A DNA stretch of 64,000 nt from Brevundimonas intermedia (GCF_027922165.1 NZ_BSFD01000011.1:289936-353935), one strand, 5' to 3'; positions 27,184-36,820 are shown, counted from the first letter of the stretch. Translations and numbers: made by a program. Notes: generated from the letters alone by a model not told the origin.

Positions 27184-27798
27184 ATGGACCGTATCGTCGT
27201 CGCCGACGATCACCCGCTGTTTCGCGCCGCTCTGCGGTCTGCGGTCGACAAGGCGGCCCCCGGCGCTGTGATTGATGAGTGCGCCAGCCTGGCCGAGGCC
27301 CGGCTGGCCTTGGCGGCGGCGGCGGTCGATCTGCTGCTGTTAGATCTGAAACTGTCGGACAGCGAAGGGATGGCCGGCCTCGCCGCCATCCGCGCCGAAC
27401 ATCCGGCCGTGCCGGTCGCCGTGGTTTCTGCCAGCGAGGACGCGTCGGTCGTTCGACATGCGCTGGGCCTGGGCGCGGCGGGCTTCATCCCCAAATCGGC
27501 CAGCCTGCCGCAGATGGTCGAGGCCATCACCGCCATTCTCGCCGGCGACGGCTGGGCCCCGGAGACGGCGGAGGGCGACGTCGATGATGATCTACCCGCC
27601 CGGGTCGCCAGCCTGACGCCGTCGCAACTACGGATTCTAGAGGGCCTGAAGGCCGGACGGCTGAACAAGCAGATCGCCTTCGACCTCGGCGTATCCGAGG
27701 CGACGATCAAGGCCCACCTGACCAGCGTCTTCCGCAAATTGGGCGTCCACAACCGCACCCAGGCGGTGATCCTGGCGAAACAGCTTGATCCCGCCTAG
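27184..27798 (+). CDS. LuxR/NarL-type response regulator, CrbR-like
   Basis: A 204-residue two-component regulator: receiver domain with the acidic pair at Asp8-Asp9, phospho-acceptor Asp54 in LLLDLKLSD, and a conserved Lys in PKSASLP. A NarL-type helix-turn-helix lies at about 140-200 (TPSQLRILEGLKAGRLNKQIA, GVSEATIKAHLTSVFRKLG). It is divergent from the porin-acs operon across 160 bases and convergent with a hybrid kinase gene, sharing a CTAG at their stops. In Vibrio and Pseudomonas the CrbS/CrbR pair activates acs. The same domain types and the same target next door support this assignment, though the name is by analogy. Confidence 0.82.
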   Translation: MDRIVVADDHPLFRAALRSAVDKAAPGAVIDECASLAEARLALAAAAVDLLLLDLKLSDSEGMAGLAAIRAEHPAVPVAVVSASEDASVVRHALGLGAAGFIPKSASLPQMVEAITAILAGDGWAPETAEGDVDDDLPARVASLTPSQLRILEGLKAGRLNKQIAFDLGVSEATIKAHLTSVFRKLGVHNRTQAVILAKQLDPA

Positions 27799-30700
27799 CT
27801 CGACAGAAAGGCCTTCAGCGCAGCCGGTTTGATCGGCTTGGGCAGCAGCACGGCCCCTGCCGCATTGGCCTTTTCGTTCAGACCATCGCGGGTGTCGGCG
27901 GTGACCAGGGCGATCCGGCGCACGCCGCGCGGTCTCAAGCCGTCGATGACCGCAAATCCGTCGGCCCCGTCGCCCAGGTGCAGGTCCACGACGGCGGCGT
28001 CAAATGGTCCCGCCGCATCCAGGGCCGCATCCACCCCGGACACAAGCGTCGGCCGTGCGCCCCATCGCGTCAGCAGGGCGTCGAGGGCTTCCAGGATCAC
28101 CGGTTCGTTGTCCACGCACAGCACCCGCAGACCCGCCAGGGGCAGTCGCACCTCATGGGTCGAAACGACTTCAACAACCGCGTCCGCGACGCCGCGCGGC
28201 ACGGTGATGCGGAAGATGGAGCCGCGTCCGACACGCGAGTTCAGCTCCAGCGGGTGATCCAGCAGGCTGGACAGACGCCGCACGATAGCCAACCCAAGAC
28301 CGGCGCCCGGTTCATCGACCGGCGCGCCGGGCAACCGTACGAACTCCCCGAAGACCGTCTCCTGGTCCGCGTCGGGAATGCCGCGCCCGGTGTCGCACAC
28401 CAGCAGCCGCACCCTCTCGCCCTGCCGTCGCGCGCCCACCAGAACCCGGCCCTTGTCGGTGTATCTGATGGCGTTGGCGATCAGGTTCTGTAGCATGGAC
28501 CGCAACAGATCGCGGTCAGATCTCACCCATAGGCCGCTGGGTACGAGGGTCAAGGCCAGACCCTTGGCCTCGGCCACGGGGGCGTATTCGCGCCTCAACT
28601 CGTCGAAGAGACCGTCCAGCGATAGGCGCGTGACCGCCGCCTTGACCCCGCCGGCCTCCAGTTTCGACAAGTTCAGCAGGGCGGTCAGCAGGCGGTGGGC
28701 GCTGTCGATAGCGCGGTCGGCGTTGACGGCGAGGGTGCGGCTGGCCGGTCCGGCGTCCGGACCGGACACGGCCGGCTCCTCCTTAAGCGCGGCGATGAAC
28801 AGCCGGGCGGCGTGCAACGGTTGCAGCAGGTCGTGACTGGCGGCGGCCAGGAAGCGGGTCTTCGAAGCCGTCGCATCCTCGGCCACGCGCCGGGCTTCCT
28901 CAAGCCGGGCGGTGCGATCGGCGACCCGCGCCTCCAGCCTCTCGTTGGCCTCTTCCAATTGACTGGCCGCCCGCCGCAGGGCGGTGATGTCCGTATAGCT
29001 GGTGACATAGCCCCCGCCGGGAATAGGGGCGCCGGACGACCGCAACACGCGTCCATCCGGCTGAAGCCGCTCGTGATCATGCGGAATGCGGCGGCTGAGC
29101 GCTTCCAGCCGGCGCTCGACCCAAGCGTCGATATCGTCGGGGCTCTCGCCGCGTTCTGCGTTCAGCCGATAGATGCTGGCGATGGGCAGGCCGACATGAA
29201 CAAAGCCGAGCGGCAAGTCGAACATGGAAACACATCTTCTATTCCATGCCGTTACGCGTAGATCCTCATCGACCACGATCACTCCTTGATCGATGTTGTC
29301 CAGGGTCGTTTGCAACAGATCGCGGCTGAACTGGACGGCCTGGGACGCCTCGTCGAGCATCCGCACCACATCCTCGGGCGCGCGGCCGCCCCCCGCCAGA
29401 GCCGCAGCGATGACCCGGCGCGCCGAGGCCGCGCCGATGGCGCCGGCCAGCATCCGTTCCGCCGCCCGCGCCAGCCCGGCGTCGGCCGGATCGGCGTCAC
29501 GCAGTCGAATATCGGTTTCTGCGCTCCAGGCTGCGAAGGCCCGCTCGGCCCGCTCGTCGCCGATGAACCGGGCGACGAGGGCGCGCAGATCGCCGACCGA
29601 GGCGCCGGACGGCGACGGCTTGGCATCCAGCCAGTCCGGACCCAGCCGATCGACAAAGGCCCGCGCCTGCACCCGGTCGATCAGCCTGGGCTGAGCGAAG
29701 CGCGACACCCCGACATAGGCTGCCAGATTCAGACCCAGGCTGACGAACACGCCCAGAGCCAGCGGATCCTTGACCCCCAGCATCACATGCGGATGCCAGG
29801 GCGCGCCGGGCGCCAGCTGGGGCAGGGCCAGCATGACGATCCAGACCGCGATCCCGACCGTCATCCCCGCCAGCGCCCCGTGGGCATGGCCGCCGCGCCA
29901 CAGCACGGCCCCGAACAGCGCCGGCGCCAGCTGCGCCATGGCGGCGAACGACACCAGGCCCATGGCCGCCAAGCCACGCGACTGATCGGTCGCCTGATAA
30001 TAGAGCCAGGCCAGCAGCAGAACGGCGACGATGGCCCCGCGCCGCACCTGCAGGATTACGCCCGACATGTCCGAGGCGTCGCCGCGCAGCCGCCAGCGGT
30101 CCCGCGCCAGGAAGGGCAGGATCAGGCTGTTGGACACCATGGCCGACAGAGCCACCGCCTCGACGATGACCATGGCCGTCGCGGCGGAGAATCCGCCGAC
30201 GAAGACGACGGCGGTCAGCAGGGATTCGCCCCGCCCGAACGGCAGGGCCAGGACCAGCAGATCGGGATTGGTCGACGGCGCGAACAGGGCGCCCGCAGCC
30301 ACCAACGGCAGGACCGCCAGACTGGTCAGCACGAGATAGGCCGGAAAAATCCAGCGCGCGCGCCGGACATGGCTGGGGTCTGCCCCCTCGACGAACGCCA
30401 CATGGAACTGACGGGGCAGGCAGAAGATGGCCAGGGTCGCGATCAAGGCGATGGCCAAGAACCGGGGCGTCAGCTCAGGCGGGGCGGCGAGGGCGCCCAG
30501 GCCTTCCAGACTGCGCGCCGGAGATCCGTCCTGAACCAGAAGAACGAGCGCAAAGACCGCCACCAGCAGCAGGGCGCCCAGCTTGACCAGGGATTCCAGG
30601 CCGATCGCCTGGATCAGTCCTCGGTTGTGCTCGGTCAGGTCGGGCCGCCGCGCCCCGAACAGGATGGCGAAACCCGCCAGAACCCCTGCCAGAACCAGGA

Positions 30701-31175
30701 CGGTCAAACTCTCCGACCCCGCCACCGGCGTCCCGGCCGTCAGCAACGCTCCGGCCATCGACAAGGATTTCAGCTGAAGCGCGATATAGGGCAGCGACCC
30801 CAGGATGGCGACCAGGGTGACCGCTGCGCCCAAGGTCTGGCTCTTGCCATACCGCGAGGCGACGAAATCGGCCATTGAGCCGACATTCTCGCGCCGGGCC
30901 GCCGCGGCGATCCGACGCCACAGGGGAAACAGGACCGTCAGGCCCAGAACCGGCCCGATGTAGATGGGCAGATACTCCCAACCGTCCCGCGCCGCCGTGC
31001 CGACCGCGCCATAATAGGTCCAGGAGGTGCAATAGATGGCCAGCGACAGGGCATAGACCGACGCCCCCAGTCCGCGTCCCCGCGCCCGCGCCGCTGGCCG
31101 TTCCTGATGCCAGGCTACGGCGAACAGAACCGCCATATAGGCGACCACCAGGCCGAGGATCATCAGGCTGAACAT
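27795..31175 (-). CDS. Hybrid sensor kinase with SSF-transporter sensor domain, CrbS-like
   Basis: A 1126-residue inner-membrane protein. Residues about 1-490 form a sodium/solute symporter-family domain with about 13 membrane segments (AIYCTSWTYYGAVG near residue 50 is typical). A cytosolic linker, a PAS domain (TLDNIDQGVIVVDEDLRVTAW), a coiled coil, a histidine kinase with the phospho-His in AASHDLLQPLHA, and an ATPase domain (NLIANAIRYTDKGRV, DTGRGIP) follow. The C-terminus is a receiver with its Asp in AAVVDLHLGDG. This is the CbrA/CrbS architecture. It probably senses or binds an acid such as acetate and signals to the adjacent LuxR-type regulator. Confidence 0.9.
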   Translation of the reverse strand: MFSLMILGLVVAYMAVLFAVAWHQERPAARARGRGLGASVYALSLAIYCTSWTYYGAVGTAARDGWEYLPIYIGPVLGLTVLFPLWRRIAAAARRENVGSMADFVASRYGKSQTLGAAVTLVAILGSLPYIALQLKSLSMAGALLTAGTPVAGSESLTVLVLAGVLAGFAILFGARRPDLTEHNRGLIQAIGLESLVKLGALLLVAVFALVLLVQDGSPARSLEGLGALAAPPELTPRFLAIALIATLAIFCLPRQFHVAFVEGADPSHVRRARWIFPAYLVLTSLAVLPLVAAGALFAPSTNPDLLVLALPFGRGESLLTAVVFVGGFSAATAMVIVEAVALSAMVSNSLILPFLARDRWRLRGDASDMSGVILQVRRGAIVAVLLLAWLYYQATDQSRGLAAMGLVSFAAMAQLAPALFGAVLWRGGHAHGALAGMTVGIAVWIVMLALPQLAPGAPWHPHVMLGVKDPLALGVFVSLGLNLAAYVGVSRFAQPRLIDRVQARAFVDRLGPDWLDAKPSPSGASVGDLRALVARFIGDERAERAFAAWSAETDIRLRDADPADAGLARAAERMLAGAIGAASARRVIAAALAGGGRAPEDVVRMLDEASQAVQFSRDLLQTTLDNIDQGVIVVDEDLRVTAWNRRCVSMFDLPLGFVHVGLPIASIYRLNAERGESPDDIDAWVERRLEALSRRIPHDHERLQPDGRVLRSSGAPIPGGGYVTSYTDITALRRAASQLEEANERLEARVADRTARLEEARRVAEDATASKTRFLAAASHDLLQPLHAARLFIAALKEEPAVSGPDAGPASRTLAVNADRAIDSAHRLLTALLNLSKLEAGGVKAAVTRLSLDGLFDELRREYAPVAEAKGLALTLVPSGLWVRSDRDLLRSMLQNLIANAIRYTDKGRVLVGARRQGERVRLLVCDTGRGIPDADQETVFGEFVRLPGAPVDEPGAGLGLAIVRRLSSLLDHPLELNSRVGRGSIFRITVPRGVADAVVEVVSTHEVRLPLAGLRVLCVDNEPVILEALDALLTRWGARPTLVSGVDAALDAAGPFDAAVVDLHLGDGADGFAVIDGLRPRGVRRIALVTADTRDGLNEKANAAGAVLLPKPIKPAALKAFLSS

Positions 31176-31216
31176 GGCGGCATCTGAACCGGGCAGGGGG
31201 GCTTTAACAAGCGAAA

Positions 31217-31242
31217 GGCGGGCCGCCTCGCGACGACCCGCC
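31217..31242 (-). terminator. Hairpin terminator after the MHS transporter gene
   Basis: On the minus strand, GGCGGG ... CCCGCC forms a 6-bp GC stem with a 14-base loop and is followed by TTTCGCTTG. It lies 25 bases downstream of the transporter stop (31267) and before the next gene. Confidence 0.4.
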
Positions 31243-31266
31243 CCTCATTCACGCCCGAAAGCAGGA

Positions 31267-32937
31267 TCAGGCGTTCAGATCGACGTCCTTGCCTTCCTTG
31301 ACCAGCAGGACGCCCAGCACGACCGTCGCGAGCGCCACGATGATCGGATACCAGAGGCCGGAGTAGATATTCCCCGTCGCCGCCACGATGGCGAAGGCCG
31401 TTGTGGGCAGGAAGCCGCCGAACCAGCCGTTGCCGATATGATAGGGCAGGGACATGGAGGTGTAGCGGATATTGGTCGGGAACATCTCGACCAGGGCCGC
31501 CGCGATCGGTCCGTAGACCATGGTCACATAGAAGCCGAGGATGAACAGGATCAGCACCACCATCGGCTTGTTGACCAGGGCGCTGTCCGCCTTGGCCGGA
31601 TAACCGGCGGCGGTCAGGGCGGCGCTCATGTCCTTGTCCCAGGTCTTCTTCTGGGCCGCGAAGTCGGCCGTCGTCATGGCGTCGCCGCGGAAACTCTGGA
31701 CGACCGCCTGATCACCGATCCGCACCTCGGCCACCGTGCCGGCAGGCGCCTCAATATTGGTATAGGTGACGCCGGCCTTGGCCAGGTGCGACTTGGCCAC
31801 GTCGCAGGACTGGTTGAACACGGTCTTGCCGATGGGGTCGAACTGGACATTGCAGTCCGCCGGGTCGGCGTAGACCACGACCGGCGCCGAGGCGGCGGCC
31901 GCAGCCAGGCGCGGATTGGCGGCCTGGGTCAGGGCGTTGAACAGCGGGAAATAGGTGAGGGCGGCGATCAGGCACCCGGCCAGGATGACCGGCTTGCGTC
32001 CCACCTTGTCCGACAGCCAGCCCCAGAAGATGAAGAAGGGCGAGGCCGCGACCAGAGCGATGGTCAGCATCACATAGACCAGGGTCGCATCCACCTTCAT
32101 CACCCGTTCCAGGAAGAACAGGGCGTAGAACTGGCCCGTGTACCAGATGACCGCCTGGCCCGCAGTCAGACCCAGCAGGGCGATCAGCACCAGCTTCAGA
32201 TTGGGCCATTTGCCGAACGAGTCCTTCAGCGGGGTCTTGGAACCCTTGCCCTCGGCCTTCATCCGCTTGAACGACGGGCTTTCGGACAGTTTCAGACGGA
32301 TCCACAACGATACCGCCAGCAGCAGGATCGAGACCAGGAACGGAATACGCCAGCCCCATTCCGCAAAGGCGTCTTCACCCACAGCGACGCGAACGCCCAG
32401 GATGACCACCAGGCTCAGCACCAGCCCCGCAGTCGCGGTGATCTGGATGAAGGAGGTGTAGAAGCCGCGTTTACCATGCGGCGCATGTTCGGCCACATAG
32501 GTGGCGGCGCCGCCGTATTCACCGCCCAAGGCCAGGCCCTGGATCAGGCGCATCAGCACCAGAATGATCGGCGCGGCGATGCCGATCGCCGCATAGGGCG
32601 GCAATAGACCGACCACGAAGGTCGAAAGCCCCATCAGCAGCATGGTCACCAGGAAGGTGTTCTTGCGGCCCCAAAGATCGCCCAGACGCCCGAACACGAT
32701 GGCCCCGAAGGGACGCACTGCGAACCCGGCGGCGAAGGCCATGAGGGCGAAGATGTAGCCGGTCGTCTCGTTGACGCCTGAAAAGAACTGAACCGTGATG
32801 ATCGCGGCCAGCGACCCGTAAAGATAGAAATCATACCACTCGATAACGGTGCCGACCGACGACGCCAGGATCACCAGCTTGTCGTTCTTACCCACCACAT
32901 ACTCATCGACCGGCGCACCCGTGGCGCTGTCCGTCAT
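31267..32937 (-). CDS. MFS transporter, metabolite:H+ symporter (MHS) type
   Basis: A 556-residue inner-membrane transporter related to KgtP, ProP and ShiA, which take up organic acids or osmolytes with protons. It has the MHS start (GTVIEWYDFYLYGSLAA), RPFGAIVFGRLGDLWGRK between helices 2 and 3, and GLALGGEYGGAATYVAEHAP. Unusually, about 120 hydrophilic residues (near 345-465) with two cysteines interrupt the second half, between FPLFNALTQAANP and KPMVVLILF; by topology this loop should be periplasmic. The substrate is unknown; proximity to the porin-acs and CrbSR genes suggests a carboxylate. Confidence 0.85.
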   Translation of the reverse strand: MTDSATGAPVDEYVVGKNDKLVILASSVGTVIEWYDFYLYGSLAAIITVQFFSGVNETTGYIFALMAFAAGFAVRPFGAIVFGRLGDLWGRKNTFLVTMLLMGLSTFVVGLLPPYAAIGIAAPIILVLMRLIQGLALGGEYGGAATYVAEHAPHGKRGFYTSFIQITATAGLVLSLVVILGVRVAVGEDAFAEWGWRIPFLVSILLLAVSLWIRLKLSESPSFKRMKAEGKGSKTPLKDSFGKWPNLKLVLIALLGLTAGQAVIWYTGQFYALFFLERVMKVDATLVYVMLTIALVAASPFFIFWGWLSDKVGRKPVILAGCLIAALTYFPLFNALTQAANPRLAAAAASAPVVVYADPADCNVQFDPIGKTVFNQSCDVAKSHLAKAGVTYTNIEAPAGTVAEVRIGDQAVVQSFRGDAMTTADFAAQKKTWDKDMSAALTAAGYPAKADSALVNKPMVVLILFILGFYVTMVYGPIAAALVEMFPTNIRYTSMSLPYHIGNGWFGGFLPTTAFAIVAATGNIYSGLWYPIIVALATVVLGVLLVKEGKDVDLNA

Positions 32938-33238
32938 TGCGTAGCCTCCCAGCTATCAGGTCTTTCCGACCGTTTTCACACCGCAGAACGGCGCTTGTTG
33001 ACGGGAGACAGTGGCGCAGCGGGCGAACAAGCGTCAGGGCGACTTTGGTCGAAGATGCCCGTTCTTCGCCTAAGATATATTATGCGAAACGAAGACATAT
33101 CCGCGCTGTTGTGTGAGCTGTCTCTAACCCTGGGATTCCAGAGTTTTCGAGCGCTTCGGTGCCTTAAACCTGAGATTCGAGTTCTGATACGGCGACACTG
33201 GCGTCACGAAATCGGCTATCGCAGGCATAGCGCCATGG
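32938..33238. other. Intergenic region at the left edge of the accessory island
   Basis: About 300 bases without a credible gene. The first part is the upstream region of the transporter gene. An AT-rich patch at about 33070-33110 (TAAGATATATTATGCG) follows, and from about 33127 two similar GATTC-containing segments occur (CTGGGATTCCAGAG and CCTGAGATTCGAGTTC). These may be the remains of a mobile-element end. The helicase fragment begins immediately after. Confidence 0.4.
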
Positions 33239-34525
33239 TTGCTGAAGGCGGCAACCCTGCCAACAACAGCCGTGGCCACGACCACCCTGGAACTGGGCAT
33301 CGACCTCGGCGGGGTAAAATCAGTTGCGCAGTTGGGTGCACCGCGCTCCCTCGCCAGCCTGAGACAGAGGCGCGGACGAAGCGGTCGGCGCAAGGGCGCG
33401 CCAGCTGTTCTGCGGGTCTATGTGCGCGAGCAGCCCCTGACCGGCACCTCCGGCCCCCTTGACGCGCTTCGTCCCGAAACCATTCGCGCTGTGGCCGCCG
33501 TCCGGTTGCTGCTTGAGCGGTATGTGGAGTCGCCGCGACACGGTGTTGGCTTGGCCACAGTAGCGATCCATCAGATTCTGTCCTTAATCGTGGAGCGCGG
33601 GGGCATGTCGGCGGGTGGGCTCTTCAACGCCCTCTTCGGCGCGGGACCTCTCGTCGCTCTGGATCAGGAGATGTTTCTCGGCTTGCTGCGCGCAATGGGC
33701 GACCCGGCGGTTGGACTGATCGAACAGGCGCCGGACGGACAGATCATGCTGGGAGTACTTGGGGAGCGGCTGACTTCAGATCGAGAGTTTTACGCCATTT
33801 TCGAAACCGACGAGGAATGGTCCCTGCGGCATGGCGCGCGCCCGCTTGGGCAGATTCCGATCTCCAATGTCCTCTTTGTCGGCAGTATCCTCGCTTTTGC
33901 GGGACGCCGGTGGCGCGTAATCGCCGTCGATGATCGGGCGAAGGTGCTGAACGTTGAGCCTCATCGGTCCGGACGACTTCCCCTGTTCGAACGACAAGCG
34001 GTCGAACCTCTAGGCGATCGCCTCGCTCAAGAAATGCGAGCGGTCTATCTCGCGCAGGATCTGCCTGCCTATGCGGATCCTGCCGCGACCGCGTTGCTGC
34101 AGGAGGGGAGTGACGCCTTTGCCGCTTTCGACCTGTCTCGCCGTGCGGTCTTAGCTGACGGCCCAGACACTCACGTGCTGCTGTGGCGGGGCGGAGAGAT
34201 GAACGGCGTCATGGCCGTCGCGCTTCTGGCTATGGGGGCCGAGACGGAGGTTCACGACCTGGGCGTCACCCTAACCAATACGACGACCGATCACGCGCGG
34301 ATTCTGCTGGAGACGGTCGCAGCTCGGGCTCCTTCGGCGGCCGAGCTCAGCGCCTTCGTAGTCAATCTCAGCGAGGCCAAGTTCGACGCCTATGCGCCGC
34401 AGGCGGTGCTGCGCCGACTGTGGGAACGCCGCCACGAGGCTTATGTCACGCAACTCCCCGAAGTCGCCTTACAGGCGGTGCGGCTGATCGACATGGCGCC
34501 GTCCCTCCAGCGCCTCTCAACATAG
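33239..34525 (+). pseudogene. Helicase C-terminal fragment (SF2, DEAD/DEAH type)
   Basis: The 428-residue open frame begins in the middle of a superfamily 2 helicase. Motif V (ATTTLELGIDLGG) and motif VI (QRRGRSGRRKG) are present within the first 50 residues, but motifs I to IV, including Walker A and DEAD/DEAH, are missing. The rest is a long C-terminal region with several predicted helices (IHQILSLIVERGGMSAGGLF, FAGRRWRVIAVDD) as in Lhr-like and defence-associated helicases. The N-terminal half has been lost, so it is probably inactive. The next frame, a BRCT-type protein fragment, starts nine bases later, showing a former operon. Confidence 0.7.
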
Positions 34526-34534
34526 GACACGAAT

Positions 34535-34804
34535 ATGGACAGTCTGATCAACCAGCTAGGTAGCGACCGGATCACCGCACGTCAGATCGACGAACTGGTA
34601 GGTTTGGCGCGGGGGATCGCCGCAGACGGCGACTTGAACCAGGCCGAGGTTGAGTTCCTGCAAAAGTGGTTGGCGGCCAATACGGTCGTCAGCGACCAAC
34701 CGGTCATCCGTACTCTGTACGCGCGGATCCAGGCGTCGGCATGGCGCGACGATGGCAGTGCGATTTCGATCGTATCTGAAGAACATTGGACGGCGCATCT
34801 GTAA
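34535..34804 (+). pseudogene. N-terminal fragment of a BRCT-type/NAD-ligase-like protein
   Basis: The first about 66 residues (LINQLGSDRITARQIDELVGLARGI to RTLYARIQ) match the helical start of small proteins that usually continue into a BRCT domain. After ARIQ, near base 34732, the sequence turns into unrelated low-quality residues and stops at 89. The gene is thus cut at its 3' side. It follows the helicase fragment by nine bases. The region from 34805 to 35068 is AT-richer and holds no convincing gene. Confidence 0.5.
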
Positions 34805-35068
34805 AAATTCGGTAGGCAGTGCGCCCAATCAGCATCTGAAATCTGGCTATCGGTTCCCGTCCGGCGACGGCTCGCACATCTCGTCTCGTCATGACGATAG
34901 TCTCGAGGTCATTGTAGGTATTGGTTCCAACGGTTCGAAGTTGCGCGTTTCGTCCTAGGAAACTGATGTCGATCGACGACATGAACTGCTCCAAAAAATT
35001 GCTTGCCGCGCTGGAGATAAAGAGCAAACTTTCATTTTCTTAGGTTTCAGGTTCCTAGGATTACTGAA

Positions 35069-35928
35069 ATGTCGGTCGGCCAGCATGATGCGGAAGACCC
35101 CGAGGAGCCGGACGCTGCGTGGCGTGCTGCGACAGCGGCGAGGCGAGTCCTTCTTCCACTGGCCCAAATGGAAAAGAAGCGCCGTGCGGACGTCAATGCG
35201 GCCGCCGCTGCGCTCAACATATCCACGACAAAGGCATACCGCCTAATTGCGCGGCTCAAAGAGGATGAGCGCACTTCAGCTCTCTTGCCCGCCAAGTCAG
35301 GCCGTCCCGCCGGGCTTTCGATGTATGCAGCGGACATAGACGAGATCATCCGCGAGGTCTTGGAGCGGGACTATGTTGCCGAACAGCGCCCAAGCGAAAC
35401 GGCGGTACTCAACACAGTTCGCGCCCGGTGTAGGAGGGCCGGTCTAAATCCCCCTGGCCGAAAGGGCGTCAAAACACGCATCCAGGCCTTGGATCTTTAC
35501 GACCGGCTGAAGGCCCGTCATGGCAAGAACGCCGCAGAAATTGCGACGTCGCGCCCGGGGGAGTTCGTCGTCGAGCGCCCCAATCAGGTTTGGCTGATTG
35601 ATCACACCGAAGGAGATATCATTCTGGTGGATCGGCGGTTCCGCCAGCCGATTGGGCGACCGACGGTCACGCTTATCATCGACGCTTTCAGTCGCATGTG
35701 CGTCGGATGTTATGTGAGCCTCGGTAAACCTTCCCGAATCCAGTCTGCAATGGCGCTGCTCAGAGCTTTTTTGCCCAAAGAGGCTCTGCTCGAGGACGCC
35801 GGACAGAACTGGGACTGGCCGTGTCACGGGTTTCCTGAGCTCGTCCACGCCGATAATGGTTCAGAGCATCGACCGGTGAGGGAGCCGCGGTATGGCGCCT
35901 TGATCGAGCGATATATCGGCACGACCAG
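35069..35928 (+). pseudogene. TniA/TnsB-like DDE transposase, deleted and truncated
   Basis: Mu/Tn5053-type transposase remnant. An N-terminal helical region with an HTH (NISTTKAYRLIARLKEDERTS) leads to the integrase-core domain: first Asp in VWLIDHTEGD, second Asp in HADNGSEH and the Glu in LIERYIGT. The usual Asp-to-Glu distance is about 35 residues, but here only about 18, because GSEH runs directly into RPVREPRYG; this is an in-frame deletion of roughly 17 residues. After ERYIGT, near 35928, the frame enters the antisense of another gene, so the C-terminal half is lost. No tniB or tniQ is nearby. It cannot be active. Confidence 0.75.
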
Positions 35929-36198
35929 GGTCACCGCCCCCGACTCGCGAGTGTCCTTGATCTGGGTTGCTTTCAGAACCGCGTCGAGCGAGCCCGGATT
36001 GCGGGCAACCTCGGCGTAGTCTTCCGCGACTTCGAGCAGCAGTTCACTTCCGGTGGGCAGAACCAGCCAGCGCGCCAGGGATGCCTCGAGTTGATATACG
36101 TAGCCCCGCAACGGAGCGACGGCTTGCCGGGCGCTGTCACCTTCGGGCAGGTTCCAGGTCGTCAGGCCGCTTTGAAAAACGGAATTGGACTGACTCAT
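35925..36198 (-). pseudogene. N-terminal fragment of a restriction-like nuclease (Cap4/DUF4297 type)
   Basis: About 90 residues read from an ATG at 36198: LRGYVYQLEASLARWLVLP, then ELLLEVAEDYAEV, then KATQIKDT. The RGY-YQ start, a following Glu and a Q-x-K element are features of the dsDNA endonuclease domain at the N-terminus of many defence effectors. The frame is cut at about 35925, exactly where the transposase frame on the other strand also ends, so one rearrangement broke both genes. The family call rests on a few motifs only. Confidence 0.45.
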
Positions 36199-36253
36199 CG
36201 CCCTCCTCCGGCGTTAGCGCAATCTGCAGTCGCTACGACACCTCCGGCGTGCC

Positions 36254-36820
36254 GTGATCGGATACGCGCGGGTCTCGACTGCGGACCAAAACCTCGATCT
36301 CCAGATTGACGCGCTCAAACAGGCGGGCTGCGAGCGGATCTTCTCTGAAGCTGCGTCCGGCGCGCGGGTAGATCGCAAGGCATTGGGCGAGGCTTTGAGC
36401 TTTGCCCGAGAGAAAGATGTCTTCGTCGTTTGGAAGCTTGACCGCCTAGGCCGCACAGTCGGCCAGCTTGTTGATTTCGTCAGTGCGCTAAAGAGCCGTG
36501 GCGTTGAATTTCGAAGCCTGACTGATGGCATCGACACCACAACACCGGCAGGACGGTTCTTCTTCCATATGATGGCGGCTCTAGCCGAAATGGAGCGAGA
36601 CTTGATCCGCGAGCGGACCATGGCAGGCTTGGCAGCCGCTCGAGCGAGAGGACGAACTGGCGGGCGTAAGCGGGCCCTATCGGCTCGCCAGCTTGAGCAG
36701 GTACGTCTCTTACTTCAGCATCCCGATCAGACGATGGGGGCCGTGGCGACCACTTTCGGGATTTCTCGCAGCACTTTGTATCGCGCTTTGGCCCGGACTT
36801 CGGATCAGATCGGCAAATAG
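36254..36820 (+). CDS. Serine recombinase (Tn3-type resolvase/invertase)
   Basis: A complete 188-residue small serine recombinase. The catalytic domain (1-125) has the nucleophile Ser8 in YARVSTADQN, KLDRLGRT, and the RERTMAGLAAARARGR helix; a C-terminal Hin-type HTH follows (TMGAVATTFGISRSTLYRAL). The start is a GTG at 36254. It catalyses site-specific recombination between res or inversion sites and is the only apparently intact mobile-element enzyme here. Its last 60 codons lie in a 246-bp direct repeat whose second copy is 5.2 kb downstream. Confidence 0.88.
   Translation: MIGYARVSTADQNLDLQIDALKQAGCERIFSEAASGARVDRKALGEALSFAREKDVFVVWKLDRLGRTVGQLVDFVSALKSRGVEFRSLTDGIDTTTPAGRFFFHMMAALAEMERDLIRERTMAGLAAARARGRTGGRKRALSARQLEQVRLLLQHPDQTMGAVATTFGISRSTLYRALARTSDQIGK

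Noticed and set aside
34704-34982. Minus-strand frame starting MSSIDISFLGRNAQL between the BRCT-type fragment and the transposase
   Set aside because: The first 60 residues look protein-like, but I recognise no family and the frame runs into the antisense of the BRCT-type fragment. It may be another truncated gene, but I cannot support it.
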